Below are positions 34,740 through 43,321 of a stretch of DNA of 64,000 bases, piece by piece. The stretch comes from Alphaproteobacteria bacterium HT1-32 (lineage in GTDB: Bacteria > Pseudomonadota > Alphaproteobacteria > Rhodospirillales > HT1-32). The stretch spans positions 682,001 to 746,000 of the forward strand of contig WJPL01000002.1 in NCBI GenBank assembly GCA_009649675.1, in the 5' to 3' direction. The stretch's first letter is position 1. Each line of letters begins with the position of its first letter. The notes under the pieces were generated by a model that saw only the letters and a list, made by a program, of their open reading frames with translations, was not told where the DNA came from and ran no database searches. The position numbers and the translations under genes are program-made.

Positions 34740-35287
34740 CGCGGGGGCTGACCGCAATTACGTGCCCTGTTGTCGTGACAGGCGGGCTGCTGTTCTCTCT
34801 TGTGGGGACAGCAGCGTTTGCGGGAGGTTGCGGATTATCCGTCCAGCATGTCTGGCTGGAGAGTTTCACGGCGCAGGCAGAGGCCTCTGATAATTGCTCA
34901 GGTGCTGATCTCATACTCCGGGTGCGCAACCGGAGGGGAGCGGTGGTGCATGAGTCGAGCTATCACATCTCTGATCTTTTCGGGTTTGGAGATGTCGATA
35001 CACCGGCAGACATGCAGGATGCCCTGAAGGACTGGGTGTCGCAGTATCCCGTAACGGCGACGACAGACCGCCTTCCGCCCTGGCGGGAGGGAGAGACTGT
35101 TCCCGATCACCGCGAATTCCCCTTTTATGTCGAAGAGGGGATGTCGCGTGAACGTTATGAACAGGTCAGGCTGTCGAAACGCCGCCTGCATTGCTTTGTT
35201 CAGGGCAGCGAAAGTCTGCTCTGTCTGACATCCGATGACAGCGGTGACAGGCTCGAAGTGATCGGTATTCAGTCCTTTCCCGGCTAA
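34736..35287 (+). CDS. Unknown secreted cysteine-containing protein
   Basis: I do not recognise this 183-residue protein. It has a signal peptide (TGGLLFSLVGTAAFAGG, cleavage near AFA) and a mature part with Cys in GGCGLSV, DNCSGAD, RLHCFVQG and LLCLTSDD, enough for two disulfides. A basic, aromatic FYVEEGMSRERYEQVRLSKRRLHC stretch near the end resembles small periplasmic proteins seen in many alphaproteobacteria. Its ATG overlaps the stop of the carbamoylase gene (ATGA), so the two are translationally coupled, although one should be cytoplasmic and the other exported. The function is unknown. Confidence 0.65.
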   Translation: MTRGLTAITCPVVVTGGLLFSLVGTAAFAGGCGLSVQHVWLESFTAQAEASDNCSGADLILRVRNRRGAVVHESSYHISDLFGFGDVDTPADMQDALKDWVSQYPVTATTDRLPPWREGETVPDHREFPFYVEEGMSRERYEQVRLSKRRLHCFVQGSESLLCLTSDDSGDRLEVIGIQSFPG

Positions 35288-35372
35288 GGCTGGTGCTTGC
35301 ACTTCATGGCGGACAGGCAAATGATAATGTCTGGTCCCCGATACATTGTTCCCAAAGCAAGGAGTTGTCCTC

Positions 35373-36839
35373 ATGACAGACGCAGCGAATATGATTGTCT
35401 TCCTGAGTGACAACCATGCGCGGTATATGCTGGGCGCAGCCGGGCACCCGACAGTCAGAACGCCTAATCTGGACCGGATTGCTGAAAATGGCGTCCGGTT
35501 CACCAATGTCAGTTGCGTCAGTCCGCTCTGCTGCCCGTCGCGGGCGGCGATTGCAACGGGGCGGTATCCGCATGAAACCGGATACTGGGATAATGCCCTG
35601 GCCTATGACGGACGGTTTCCGACCTGGCAGCAGCGTGTCCGTGATCAGGGCAGTCTGGTGACCGCAATCGGCAAGCTTCACTATCGGTCAGGTGAGATTG
35701 ATAACGGCTTTTCGGAAGAAATCATTCCGATGCATATCCTGGACGGTAAAGGCGCCCTGATCGCCTTGTTGCGGGCCACGCCGGAGGGCATGCCGCAGCG
35801 GCTGGGTCACAAGAAAATCTATGAAAATTCGGGCGTTGGCGAGGCGGATTACCAGTTCTATGACCGTGATATTACGGCCAACGCCATCGCCTGGCTGGAA
35901 AAGCACGGAAATTCAGAGGGCAGGCCGTGGATATTGCTGGTTTCCTATGCCAGTCCGCACCCGCCTTTCCGGGTTCCAGAGCGGTTCTGGAACATGTATC
36001 CGCTGGATGAGGTGCCAATGCCGGTGCAATGGCGCAAAAGCGAGCAGCCACAGCATCCAGCAGTTCAGTACCTGTCATGGATGAACAGCTTTGAAGACGA
36101 ATTCAGCGAAGACCTGATCCGTCGTGTCGTTGCAGGTTACTGCGGTCTGGTTTCTGTCGTCGATGAACAGATCGGCAAGGTGATGGATGCTGCTGAACGA
36201 CTGGGCCTGATGGATCGCACGCGGCTGCTGTACACCAGCGATCACGGAGAGGCAGCCGGCCATCACGGGATCATGGGAAAATCGAATCATTATGAACATG
36301 CGCTCGGTGTGCCGTTGCTGATGTCAGGCCCCGGTATTCCGTCCGGCAAGGTCGTTACACAGATATCCTCTCATATCGACCTGTTCCCGACGATTGCCGA
36401 GGCTGCCGGTGCCAGCCTTGCTGCAGAGGATGCGACTTTGCCCGGACGCTCACTCTGGCCGGCAATTACAGGAGAGGGAGAAGACCGTTCGTCCTTTGCG
36501 GAATTCCACGCGATGGGTGCCTTGAATGCCGGATTTTCCTATCGCGAAGGACGGCACAAGCTGATCTACCATGTCGATATGCCCCGTCAGCTTTTCGATC
36601 TTGAGGCGGACCCTCTGGAAGAACATGACCTGTTATTGGGGGGCGGTGCGGACGGACTGGCCGACGCGCTTGAGGCGAAGCTCCGGGCTATCGTTGACCC
36701 GGAAGAAATCGACCGTCTGGCAAAGGCTGATCAGCTGACTCATGCCGACAGATTTGGCGGCATCGAAGCCGTCAGGAAAGCCGGTGTGTTTTCAGTATCG
36801 CCGGTGCCGGGAAAACAGGTGGAACTGGAGCGGTCCTGA
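35373..36839 (+). CDS. Sulfatase (choline-sulfatase-like)
   Basis: A type I sulfatase of about 488 residues. The formylglycine motif is CCPSRAAIATG near residue 60; its first Cys would be oxidised to formylglycine. Metal ligands fit FLSDNHARYMLG at the start and TSDHGEAAGHHG later. There is no signal peptide, so it is probably cytoplasmic, as choline sulfatase BetC is. The ATG at 35373 follows AAGGAG at eight bases; an in-frame TTG at 35346 is less likely. No dedicated formylglycine-generating enzyme or choline genes are nearby, so the sulfate ester is unknown. Confidence 0.85.
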   Translation: MTDAANMIVFLSDNHARYMLGAAGHPTVRTPNLDRIAENGVRFTNVSCVSPLCCPSRAAIATGRYPHETGYWDNALAYDGRFPTWQQRVRDQGSLVTAIGKLHYRSGEIDNGFSEEIIPMHILDGKGALIALLRATPEGMPQRLGHKKIYENSGVGEADYQFYDRDITANAIAWLEKHGNSEGRPWILLVSYASPHPPFRVPERFWNMYPLDEVPMPVQWRKSEQPQHPAVQYLSWMNSFEDEFSEDLIRRVVAGYCGLVSVVDEQIGKVMDAAERLGLMDRTRLLYTSDHGEAAGHHGIMGKSNHYEHALGVPLLMSGPGIPSGKVVTQISSHIDLFPTIAEAAGASLAAEDATLPGRSLWPAITGEGEDRSSFAEFHAMGALNAGFSYREGRHKLIYHVDMPRQLFDLEADPLEEHDLLLGGGADGLADALEAKLRAIVDPEEIDRLAKADQLTHADRFGGIEAVRKAGVFSVSPVPGKQVELERS

Positions 36840-36856
36840 GGACCGTTCCGTTCAGC

Positions 36857-38050
36857 TCAGTTTCCCATGAAATAGCGGAATGCTTCTTCCGATTTTGCGC
36901 CGGCCTGATTGATCTGCATTTCCTTCTGGCGCTCGCGTTCCCGTAAACGGAAGGCGTATTCATGCGGCATGCCGTCAAAGGCATCCGGAAGACCAAGAGC
37001 CTTTGCAGCATGTGCCGGCCAGTCAGCATTCCACAACAACTCCCGGGCCAGCGCGACCATGTCAGCCTGGCCGTTCTGCAGAATGGCTTCTGCCTGATGC
37101 GGGTCGGTAATGCCGCCGACAGCGATGGTCATGATACCGGTCTCCTTGCGGATACGGTCTGAAAAGTCGGTCTGGTAGCCGGCAAGCCGGGGCACCATCG
37201 GCATCTTTGAATTTCCGCTGATGCCGCCGGATGAAACGTCGATCAGATCGACATCCCGGTCTTTCAGCGCCTGCGACAGAATGACTGAGTCATTCAGGTT
37301 CCAGATACCCCCGGCACCATCGACCGCAGAAATACGCCAGAATAAGGGCTTGTCCGCAGGCCATGCTGCACGGGTAACTTCTGCCAGTTCCAGTGCAAAA
37401 CGCATCCGCCCTTCAATGTCGCCACCATAGGCATCAGTGCGATGGTTTGATGCCGGAGACAGGAACTGATGAATCAGATAGCCATGGGCACCATGGATTT
37501 CGAGAATGTCGTAACCTGCTTCTGCGCTGCGCAGGGTTGCAATCCGGAAGGCTTCCTTCACCCGGGCGATATCATCCAGGTCCATTTCCTTCGGCAGAAA
37601 CCGCCGCGGCGGTTCGGGTAGCGCGCTGGGGGCAAGACCCTGCCAGGGTGGCATGCCGTCAGCGACATCTTCGTCGCGCAACGGGCGCCAGCTTTCGACT
37701 GCGGTATGGCAGGAGGCCTTGCGCCCGGCATGGCCCAACTGAATGGCGGGAACGGCACCCTGTTCCCGGATAAAGTCGTTCAGGCGCCGATAGGCCGGAA
37801 CATGTTCATCCTTATACAGTCCGGCACAGGCATAGGTTTTGCGACCAATGTCCTCAACGGCTGTTTCCTCGCCAAAAACAATGCCGGGGCCGCCAACACA
37901 GAGCCGACCCAGATGCATCAGCTGCCAGTCGGTTGGTCCGCCATCGACGGAATGATACTGGCACATGGGGGAAACAACGATCCGATTTCGCGCGGTGACG
38001 CTGCGAAGTTTGATCGGGGTGAACAGAAGCGGTGTGTCATTGTTTGTCAT
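36857..38050 (-). CDS. Old Yellow Enzyme-family NADH:flavin oxidoreductase (YqjM-like)
   Basis: An FMN enzyme of about 397 residues that reduces activated C=C bonds. The N-terminal VVSPMCQYHSVDGGPTDWQLMHLG contains the redox-tuning Cys of YqjM-type enzymes. IQLGHAGRKAS and the active-site EIHGAHGYLIHQFLSP follow, with SNHRTDAYGGDIEGRMRF after that. The chosen ATG at 38050 gives MTNNDTPLLFTPIKL, the usual start; an upstream in-frame start at 38083 is unlikely. The physiological enone is unknown. It shares the minus strand with the quinone reductase upstream. Confidence 0.9.
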   Translation of the reverse strand: MTNNDTPLLFTPIKLRSVTARNRIVVSPMCQYHSVDGGPTDWQLMHLGRLCVGGPGIVFGEETAVEDIGRKTYACAGLYKDEHVPAYRRLNDFIREQGAVPAIQLGHAGRKASCHTAVESWRPLRDEDVADGMPPWQGLAPSALPEPPRRFLPKEMDLDDIARVKEAFRIATLRSAEAGYDILEIHGAHGYLIHQFLSPASNHRTDAYGGDIEGRMRFALELAEVTRAAWPADKPLFWRISAVDGAGGIWNLNDSVILSQALKDRDVDLIDVSSGGISGNSKMPMVPRLAGYQTDFSDRIRKETGIMTIAVGGITDPHQAEAILQNGQADMVALARELLWNADWPAHAAKALGLPDAFDGMPHEYAFRLRERERQKEMQINQAGAKSEEAFRYFMGN

Positions 38051-38131
38051 AGATACATTATATCCACAGATGAGCAGGAGCATACAAGACCGGGAGCAGA
38101 AAAAGACGCCGGGAAATCAAAGTTGTTTGTC

Positions 38132-39115
38132 TCAGCGGATCCGGATGATGGCATTGCCGATCAGTTTGCCGGATTCGACAGCCTCATGTGCTGCGACGAT
38201 CTCGTCCAGTGTGAAACGCTCTGCGATCCGGGTCCGGATGAAACCAGTTTCCAGAATCGGTAACAGTGCCGCTTTAGACGCTGCGAGGATCTCGGCCGGA
38301 AGAGCATAAACATTATAGAAATGCAGCCCGATCAGTTTTACACGCAGCTTGCCGGCATCCAGTGTTGCCATGGGGCTGTCGGAGCCATAGATGGCAACCG
38401 TTGCCCCGGTTGCCAGAAGATCATGCAGTGTTTCGGCATTTGCGGTGAGGTTGACCTCAACATAATGATCAACGCCCCTGCCACCGGTAATTTCTGCCAC
38501 GCGGTCGACGAGGTTCTCGGTGCGGTAGTTCAGAGCAAAATCAGCCCCGGCTTCCCTCGCGGCTTCAGCCTTGGCGTCAGAGCTGACACTGGTGATGACT
38601 GAGGCGCCAAGCGCCTTGGCCAGTTGAATGGCATAGTTCCCGACGGCCCCGGCACCGCCACTGATATAGACCCACTTGCCCTCCACCGGACCGCCAATGG
38701 TGACGCCATGACAGGCGGTAAGCAGGGGAACACCGAAGCAGGCGGCTTCGTCAAAGCTGATATTGTCCGGCAGAATTGCAGCATCGTTCTGCGGGACCGC
38801 AACCAGTTCCGCCGCTGTACCCAGCACACCCGTGACATTGGTGTTATGAACCCAGACCCGTTGTCCGATGCGGGTGGTGTCAACATCCGGCCCGACGGCA
38901 ATAATGGTTCCCGCCCCGTCATTATGCGGAATCCGGGCACTGCCTTCAAAGGGGCGGGCCGTCTTGCCCTGCCGTGTCTTCACATCGGAGGGGTTGATGC
39001 CAGACACTGCCATCTGCACCAGAACCTCGCCCTGTGCAGCAATGGGATCCGGGAACTCACCGATCCGCAGTACATCCCGGGCATGACCAGTTGCGCTGTA
39101 AAATGCAGCCTTCAT
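38132..39115 (-). CDS. Zinc-free medium-chain quinone reductase
   Basis: A 327-residue NADPH:quinone reductase-like MDR protein. The cofactor fold is VYISGGAGAVGNYAIQLAKALGASV, and the N-terminal GroES-like domain has GINPSDVKTRQGK and HNDGAGTIIAVG. The cysteine ligands of zinc alcohol dehydrogenases are missing, which places it with quinone reductases or enoyl reductases. It lies between a peroxiredoxin gene upstream and the Old Yellow Enzyme gene downstream, all on the minus strand, a small group that looks suited to electrophile and oxidant defence. Confidence 0.85.
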   Translation of the reverse strand: MKAAFYSATGHARDVLRIGEFPDPIAAQGEVLVQMAVSGINPSDVKTRQGKTARPFEGSARIPHNDGAGTIIAVGPDVDTTRIGQRVWVHNTNVTGVLGTAAELVAVPQNDAAILPDNISFDEAACFGVPLLTACHGVTIGGPVEGKWVYISGGAGAVGNYAIQLAKALGASVITSVSSDAKAEAAREAGADFALNYRTENLVDRVAEITGGRGVDHYVEVNLTANAETLHDLLATGATVAIYGSDSPMATLDAGKLRVKLIGLHFYNVYALPAEILAASKAALLPILETGFIRTRIAERFTLDEIVAAHEAVESGKLIGNAIIRIR

Positions 39116-39164
39116 CAGATTGATCCCGATGTCACGTTTCGGCGATTGCTACACCGGAAATATG

Positions 39165-39644
39165 TCACAGATCTTCCAGCAGTTTCTCTGCACTGGTCTC
39201 GCCGAAGCCGCTGTCTTCATAATGGACCGATTTGACGACACCATCCACGACGAGGGCTGAGAAACGCTTGCAGCGCGGACCGTAGCATTTGTCGTTGAGA
39301 TCAACTTCAAGACCGACAGCCTTGGTGAAGTTGAGGGCGCCGTCGCCGACCATCATGACCTTGTCGCCAACTTCCTGTGATTCGCCCCAGGCATGCATGA
39401 CCCAGGGGTCATTGACGGAAATGCAGACGATGCTGTCGACGCCCTTTGTCTTCAATGCTTCCGCATTTCGTACATATCCCGGCAGATGCTGAGACGAACA
39501 GGTCTTTGTAAAAGCACCGGGCAGACCGAACAGGGCGACAGTCTTGCCGGCAAAAATTTCTTCAGTCGAAATCACGCCGGGACCGTTTTCGGTCATGACG
39601 CCAACATTTACGACAGGCATTTTGTCATTCTTTGAAAGGGCCAT
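39165..39644 (-). CDS. Peroxiredoxin, Prx5 type
   Basis: A peroxiredoxin of about 159 residues. The peroxidatic cysteine sits in GLPGAFTKTCSSQHLPGYV, the Prx5 signature. WVMHAWGESQ and the CYGPRCKRFSALVVDGVV segment, with two further Cys, follow. It reduces peroxides using thioredoxin or glutaredoxin/glutathione. An ATG 18 bases further upstream is in frame, but MALSKNDKMP is the standard family start and GAGGCTGA lies before it. It is the first gene of the peroxiredoxin, quinone reductase, Old Yellow Enzyme row on this strand. Confidence 0.92.
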   Translation of the reverse strand: MALSKNDKMPVVNVGVMTENGPGVISTEEIFAGKTVALFGLPGAFTKTCSSQHLPGYVRNAEALKTKGVDSIVCISVNDPWVMHAWGESQEVGDKVMMVGDGALNFTKAVGLEVDLNDKCYGPRCKRFSALVVDGVVKSVHYEDSGFGETSAEKLLEDL

Positions 39645-39793
39645 CTCAGCCTCCTTGTCCATTTGATTTTGTTAATCTGATACTCCGCGTCAGCGACGGA
39701 ACGATCAACAGATAAAAATCCCGAGAAAGGCGTTCAATAAGGGACATGCCCGGTCAAACTGGATTCTGACCAGTGATCAGGATAGCTTCCGCC

Positions 39794-40588
39794 ATGATGC
39801 AGATATTTCACATTCTCAGACAATTCAGGGATCACAGGGCAGCGGGTGGCGGGGCGAGTGCGCTGCGTCTCGTCATGTATCAGATCATCGGCAGGAAAAG
39901 GCTGATTGCCATCCGGATCAATGGTCTTGATGTCCGGGTGCGCAGCGGAACTCCGGATATAAATGTTGCACTGGATTGCCTGCATTTCGGCGAATTTTCA
40001 GAGATGACCCGGCTGGCCGGTTCAGCAGAGGTCATTGTGGATGCCGGTGGTTATATCGGCACTTCCGCCATCGCACTGGCACAGGCCTGTCCGGGTGCGC
40101 GCATCATCGTGCTGGAACCTTCGGCAGAAAATTATGCTGTTCTTTGTCAGAATGTGGCGGACTGGCCGACAATAACCGCGGTGAATGCGGCGCTTTCTGA
40201 CCGGGACGGACGGGCAGTTCTCTATGACCGTGGCAGCGGTGAGTGGGGATTCACAATGGTTGCCGGGGCCCGTGATACGGATCATGTCGATGCTCTCGGT
40301 GAGATCGATATGATCTCAATACCAACACTGATGGAAAGGTTTTCAGTACCGCAGATTGATGTGCTGAAGCTGGATATCGAAGGCGGTGAGAAAGCCGTTC
40401 TGGAATCTGCCGATCAGTGGCGCGATCAGGTCGGGCTGATCGTTGCCGAACTGCATGACCGTATTGTTGCGGGATGCAGCGAAGCTTTCCGGCATGCGAC
40501 GAAAGGCTGGGATATGATTCCCTTCAGTGGTGAGAAACAGGCCTGCCGGAATCCGGAATACAAAACCAGAGAAGTGGAAGAGCGCTGA
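39794..40588 (+). CDS. FkbM-family methyltransferase
   Basis: A protein of about 264 residues with the FkbM SAM-dependent fold: VIVDAGGYIGTSAIALAQACPGARIIVLEPSAENY (motif I and the acidic ribose loop), then VNAALSDRDG and IDVLKLDIEGGEKAVLESA. FkbM enzymes O-methylate sugars, polyketides or peptides. No biosynthetic cluster surrounds it, only a short-chain dehydrogenase two bases downstream, so the substrate is unknown. The start is uncertain: GTG 39773, ATG 39794 or ATG 39797, none with a good RBS. Confidence 0.8.
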   Translation: MMQIFHILRQFRDHRAAGGGASALRLVMYQIIGRKRLIAIRINGLDVRVRSGTPDINVALDCLHFGEFSEMTRLAGSAEVIVDAGGYIGTSAIALAQACPGARIIVLEPSAENYAVLCQNVADWPTITAVNAALSDRDGRAVLYDRGSGEWGFTMVAGARDTDHVDALGEIDMISIPTLMERFSVPQIDVLKLDIEGGEKAVLESADQWRDQVGLIVAELHDRIVAGCSEAFRHATKGWDMIPFSGEKQACRNPEYKTREVEER

Positions 40589-40590
40589 TC

Positions 40591-41349
40591 ATGTCAGAAT
40601 TTGCAGGATGTTCGGCCTTTGTTGCAGGGGCTGGTGGCGGTATCGGGCTGGCAATAGCCAATGATCTGCTGGCGGCAGGTGCGAATGTTGGTATGGCGGA
40701 TCAGAAGCCCGAACCTGAAGGTCTTGTTCCGGGCAGCGGCCAGTATCGTTATTTTCAGGGTGATTTGTCAGACGAAGGATTCGTTCGTGCGGCCATCGGC
40801 GGCACAGCGGTCGCCTTTGGCGGACTGCGCTATCTCGTCAATACGGTTGGCGTTCTCTGGTTTGACCGTGACCTTTCCTGTCTTGATCCGGCCATGGATA
40901 TGGCGGTCTGGGATCAGGTGTTTTCTGTCAATGTGAAGTCCATGGCTTTGTCCGCCCGGCATGCGGTACCGCTGATGCGTGCCGGTGGCGGCGGGGCGAT
41001 GGTTCATTTTTCATCGATCGACGCAACGATGGGCGACAGCAAGCCGCAGGATGCCTACGGTGCGTCAAAGGCGGCGGTGATCCGTCTGTCAAAATCACTG
41101 GCAGTCCAGCTGGCAGGTGAGGGCATCCGGTCCAATGCCATTCTGCCCGCCGGGACCGCTTCACCGATGCAGCAGCGATGGGAAGATGATCCGGCTGCCC
41201 GCGACAGGCTGGCAGCAGCAATTCCGCTCGGTCGGGTGGGAACAGTTCAGGACATGGCCAATGCCTGCCTGTTCCTGCTCTCAGACAAGGCGGGTTTCAT
41301 CACCGGCACGGAACTGGTCGTCGATGGTGGTGTGACGGCGGGTAGCTGA
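40591..41349 (+). CDS. Short-chain dehydrogenase/reductase
   Basis: A 252-residue SDR oxidoreductase. The cofactor motif is VAGAGGGIGLAIANDLL, a variant of TGxxxGIG. The NAD-ribose Asp follows in MADQK, and the catalytic Ser-Tyr-Lys set is HFSSIDAT and DAYGASKAAVIR. SNAILPAGTASPM and the C-terminal TGTELVVDGGVTAGS are typical. The Asp at the end of strand two points to NAD(H) preference. It starts two bases after the FkbM gene, so the pair is an operon of unknown purpose. Confidence 0.88.
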   Translation: MSEFAGCSAFVAGAGGGIGLAIANDLLAAGANVGMADQKPEPEGLVPGSGQYRYFQGDLSDEGFVRAAIGGTAVAFGGLRYLVNTVGVLWFDRDLSCLDPAMDMAVWDQVFSVNVKSMALSARHAVPLMRAGGGGAMVHFSSIDATMGDSKPQDAYGASKAAVIRLSKSLAVQLAGEGIRSNAILPAGTASPMQQRWEDDPAARDRLAAAIPLGRVGTVQDMANACLFLLSDKAGFITGTELVVDGGVTAGS

Positions 41350-41372
41350 AACCGGGGCGGTCGTACGGATCG

Positions 41373-41699
41373 TCAGTTACCGCCTTTAATCTCACCCTGT
41401 ACCCGGATGACGCAATTTTCCATATAGCCGTCTGCGGCACCGTTAAATGCGCCAGGTGTCTTTACGAGGTCAGCCAGTTCGGCGTAGGTGCGGTTGCGGG
41501 AGAACGCCTCAGTCTGGCAGTAACAGAGACTCTTGCCGATGAATGCCTGCTCTGGCGGAAATTTGCCGACATATTTGGACAGGCAGCCCTCGTACAGATC
41601 GACCAATTCATGAAACGGGATCGGTTTGTCATTCGCCTGTACCGGACTTGCGGCAAACAGAAAAAGTACCGTGAGTGCTGCAGTTATCGACTGGCCCAT
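41373..41699 (-). CDS. Unknown small secreted four-cysteine protein
   Basis: I cannot name this 108-residue protein. It begins with a clear signal peptide (SITAALTVLFLFAASPVQA, cleavage before ND). The mature domain of about 84 residues has Cys in YEGCLSKY, KSLCYCQ and ENCVIRV, suggesting two disulfides in a small helical fold, a layout reminiscent of Rap1a/Tai immunity-like proteins. That resemblance is weak and I do not call it. It is convergent with the SDR gene and divergent from the marR gene. Confidence 0.6.
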   Translation of the reverse strand: MGQSITAALTVLFLFAASPVQANDKPIPFHELVDLYEGCLSKYVGKFPPEQAFIGKSLCYCQTEAFSRNRTYAELADLVKTPGAFNGAADGYMENCVIRVQGEIKGGN

Positions 41700-41889
41700 T
41701 CAGTTTCTCCTTCGAAGCCACATATTACCCCTGTTCAGCAGAGACCGGGTGAGGCTAGACGGTCTGTCTTCCGGCAACAACATATCGACGCTGTCTGGTG
41801 TTCATTTCCGGTCATCGCGTCCCGATAGCGTTCCCGGAAGATTTCCGCCATGGTACGGGAAACCTGATTCTGTAATGCGGACAGCAGCG

Positions 41890-42327
41890 ATGATGAGCGA
41901 TGAAACCGAACCCCAAGTCTATCATGTCGAGGAGGCGATCGGGCATGTGATTCGTCGCGTGCATCAGCGTGCAACGGCGATTTTCCTCGATGTCATGCAG
42001 GAGACGGGGCTGACTCCGACCCAGTTTGCCGCCCTGGCCAAGTTGCATGACGAGGGTGCTTTGTCCCAGAATCATCTGGGGCGGCTGACAGCGATGGACC
42101 CGGCAACCACGCAGGGCGTGATCCGGCGTCTGGTCGAACGTGGTCTGATTCAGCGGGCGGCAGATGAAACGGATCGCAGACGGGCCGTGCTGCGCCTTTC
42201 CGACGCCGGGGAAGAACTGGCGCAGAAGGCAATTTCTCTGGGGTTTGATGTGACGAACCGCGTCCTGGAACCGCTGTCGCCGCGGGAGAGGGCCCGGTTT
42301 GTCAGTCTTCTGGAGAGGCTGGTCTGA
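41890..42327 (+). CDS. MarR-family transcriptional regulator
   Basis: A winged-helix regulator of about 145 residues: AIGHVIRRVHQRATAIFLDVMQETGLTPTQFAALAKL, then the recognition helix LGRLTAMDPATTQGVIRRLVERGLI and the wing ETDRRRAVLRLSDAGEEL. It lies just upstream of and in line with the molybdenum-hydroxylase operon, across a 151-base spacer that contains a palindrome. The simplest model is a ligand-released repressor of that catabolic operon. The start could be 41875, 41890 or 41893; no RBS distinguishes them. Confidence 0.88.
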   Translation: MMSDETEPQVYHVEEAIGHVIRRVHQRATAIFLDVMQETGLTPTQFAALAKLHDEGALSQNHLGRLTAMDPATTQGVIRRLVERGLIQRAADETDRRRAVLRLSDAGEELAQKAISLGFDVTNRVLEPLSPRERARFVSLLERLV

Positions 42328-42381
42328 CGGGCTGCCGGAGAATGATCGCCTATTGACAGGAAAATCATATCGGCGCAAAGT

Positions 42382-42399
42382 TTGTACGTACACATACAA
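42382..42399 (+). promoter_or_regulatory. Candidate MarR operator upstream of the N-heterocycle operon
   Basis: TTGTA and TACAA flank eight bases at 42382-42399, and inside lies the perfect 10-bp palindrome TGTACGTACA (42383-42392). TACAAT at 42395-42400 could serve as the -10 box, so a bound regulator would block RNA polymerase. The coxM ATG is 79 bases downstream behind AAGGGAG. The size and symmetry suit a MarR dimer; the link is inferred from position. Confidence 0.5.
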
Positions 42400-42478
42400 T
42401 AATTGGCGCAAAAAGCAGCCTGACTGTGTATCGCGCCTCGGCGCAACGGGGAGGAGCGCAGATAAGGGAGCACTGCGC

Positions 42479-43321
42479 ATGGGAGCGTATGTTAGGCCAT
42501 CCACTCTGGCCGATGCCGTGTCGGCGGTCGGGTCAGAAGACTATGTCATTTTAGCGGGCGGAACGGATTTCTATCCGGCGCGTGTCGGAAAGCCGGTGCG
42601 GGAGAATATTCTCGACCTGTCGGCTGTGACTGAACTGCGCGGGGTCTCTGACAAAGGTGACCACTGGCGGATTGGCGCGACAACGACCTGGACAGATATC
42701 GTCCGGGCCGACCTGCCTGCCTGTTTTGACGGACTGAAGCAGGCAGCACTTGAAGTAGGTGGTGTCCAGATTCAGAACGCCGGAACCCTCTGCGGCAATA
42801 TCTGTAATGCTTCCCCGGCGGCGGACGGGATGCCGCCGCTGCTGACCCTTGATGCGACTGTTGAACTTGCCGACCGCAATGGCGTCAGCCGTATCGCGTT
42901 ATCCGACTTCGTGCTGGGTAATCGCAGGACAGCGCGACGCCCGGATCAACTGGTGACCGGATTGCTGATCCCGAAAGTCTCTCCATCTGCAAACGCTGCC
43001 TTCTACAAGCTGGGTGCCCGGAAATATCTGGTGATCTCCATCGTCATGGCCGCGGGTGTCATTGAGATTGATCCGCAAGGCTGTGTGTCGGCCGCCCGCA
43101 TCGCTATTGGTGCCTGTTCGGAAGTGGCACAACGCCTGCCGCTATTGGAAGCCGATCTGAAAGGACGGGAGGTGAAGGGTAATCTGTCAGCCGGTCTGTC
43201 ACCGGATCATTTTCAAAACCTGTCGCCGATTGACGATGTCAGGGGCTCAGCCGCTTATCGGCTGGAAGCTGCTATCGAGGCTGTCCGCCGGGTGCTCGAC
43301 GCAATTGGGGAGAACGCATGA
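42479..43321 (+). CDS. Molybdenum hydroxylase FAD-binding subunit (CoxM/NdhF-like)
   Basis: A subunit of about 280 residues that passes electrons from the Fe-S clusters to an acceptor through FAD. The FAD motifs are YVILAGGTDFYPAR near residue 20-33 and QIQNAGTLCGNICNASPAADGMPPLL near residue 98-123. The C-terminal CO-dehydrogenase flavoprotein domain is present. The ATG at 42479 has AAGGGAG eight bases upstream. Its stop overlaps the next gene by four bases (ATGA), so the holoenzyme subunits are translationally coupled. The substrate is probably an N-heteroaromatic ring, judged from the downstream reductase. Confidence 0.9.
   Translation: MGAYVRPSTLADAVSAVGSEDYVILAGGTDFYPARVGKPVRENILDLSAVTELRGVSDKGDHWRIGATTTWTDIVRADLPACFDGLKQAALEVGGVQIQNAGTLCGNICNASPAADGMPPLLTLDATVELADRNGVSRIALSDFVLGNRRTARRPDQLVTGLLIPKVSPSANAAFYKLGARKYLVISIVMAAGVIEIDPQGCVSAARIAIGACSEVAQRLPLLEADLKGREVKGNLSAGLSPDHFQNLSPIDDVRGSAAYRLEAAIEAVRRVLDAIGENA

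Noticed and set aside
25013-42330. A genomic island inserted at the tRNA gene
   Set aside because: The tRNA end is a common insertion site and the genes to its right are accessory. I found no integrase, no second copy of the tRNA end and no composition break.
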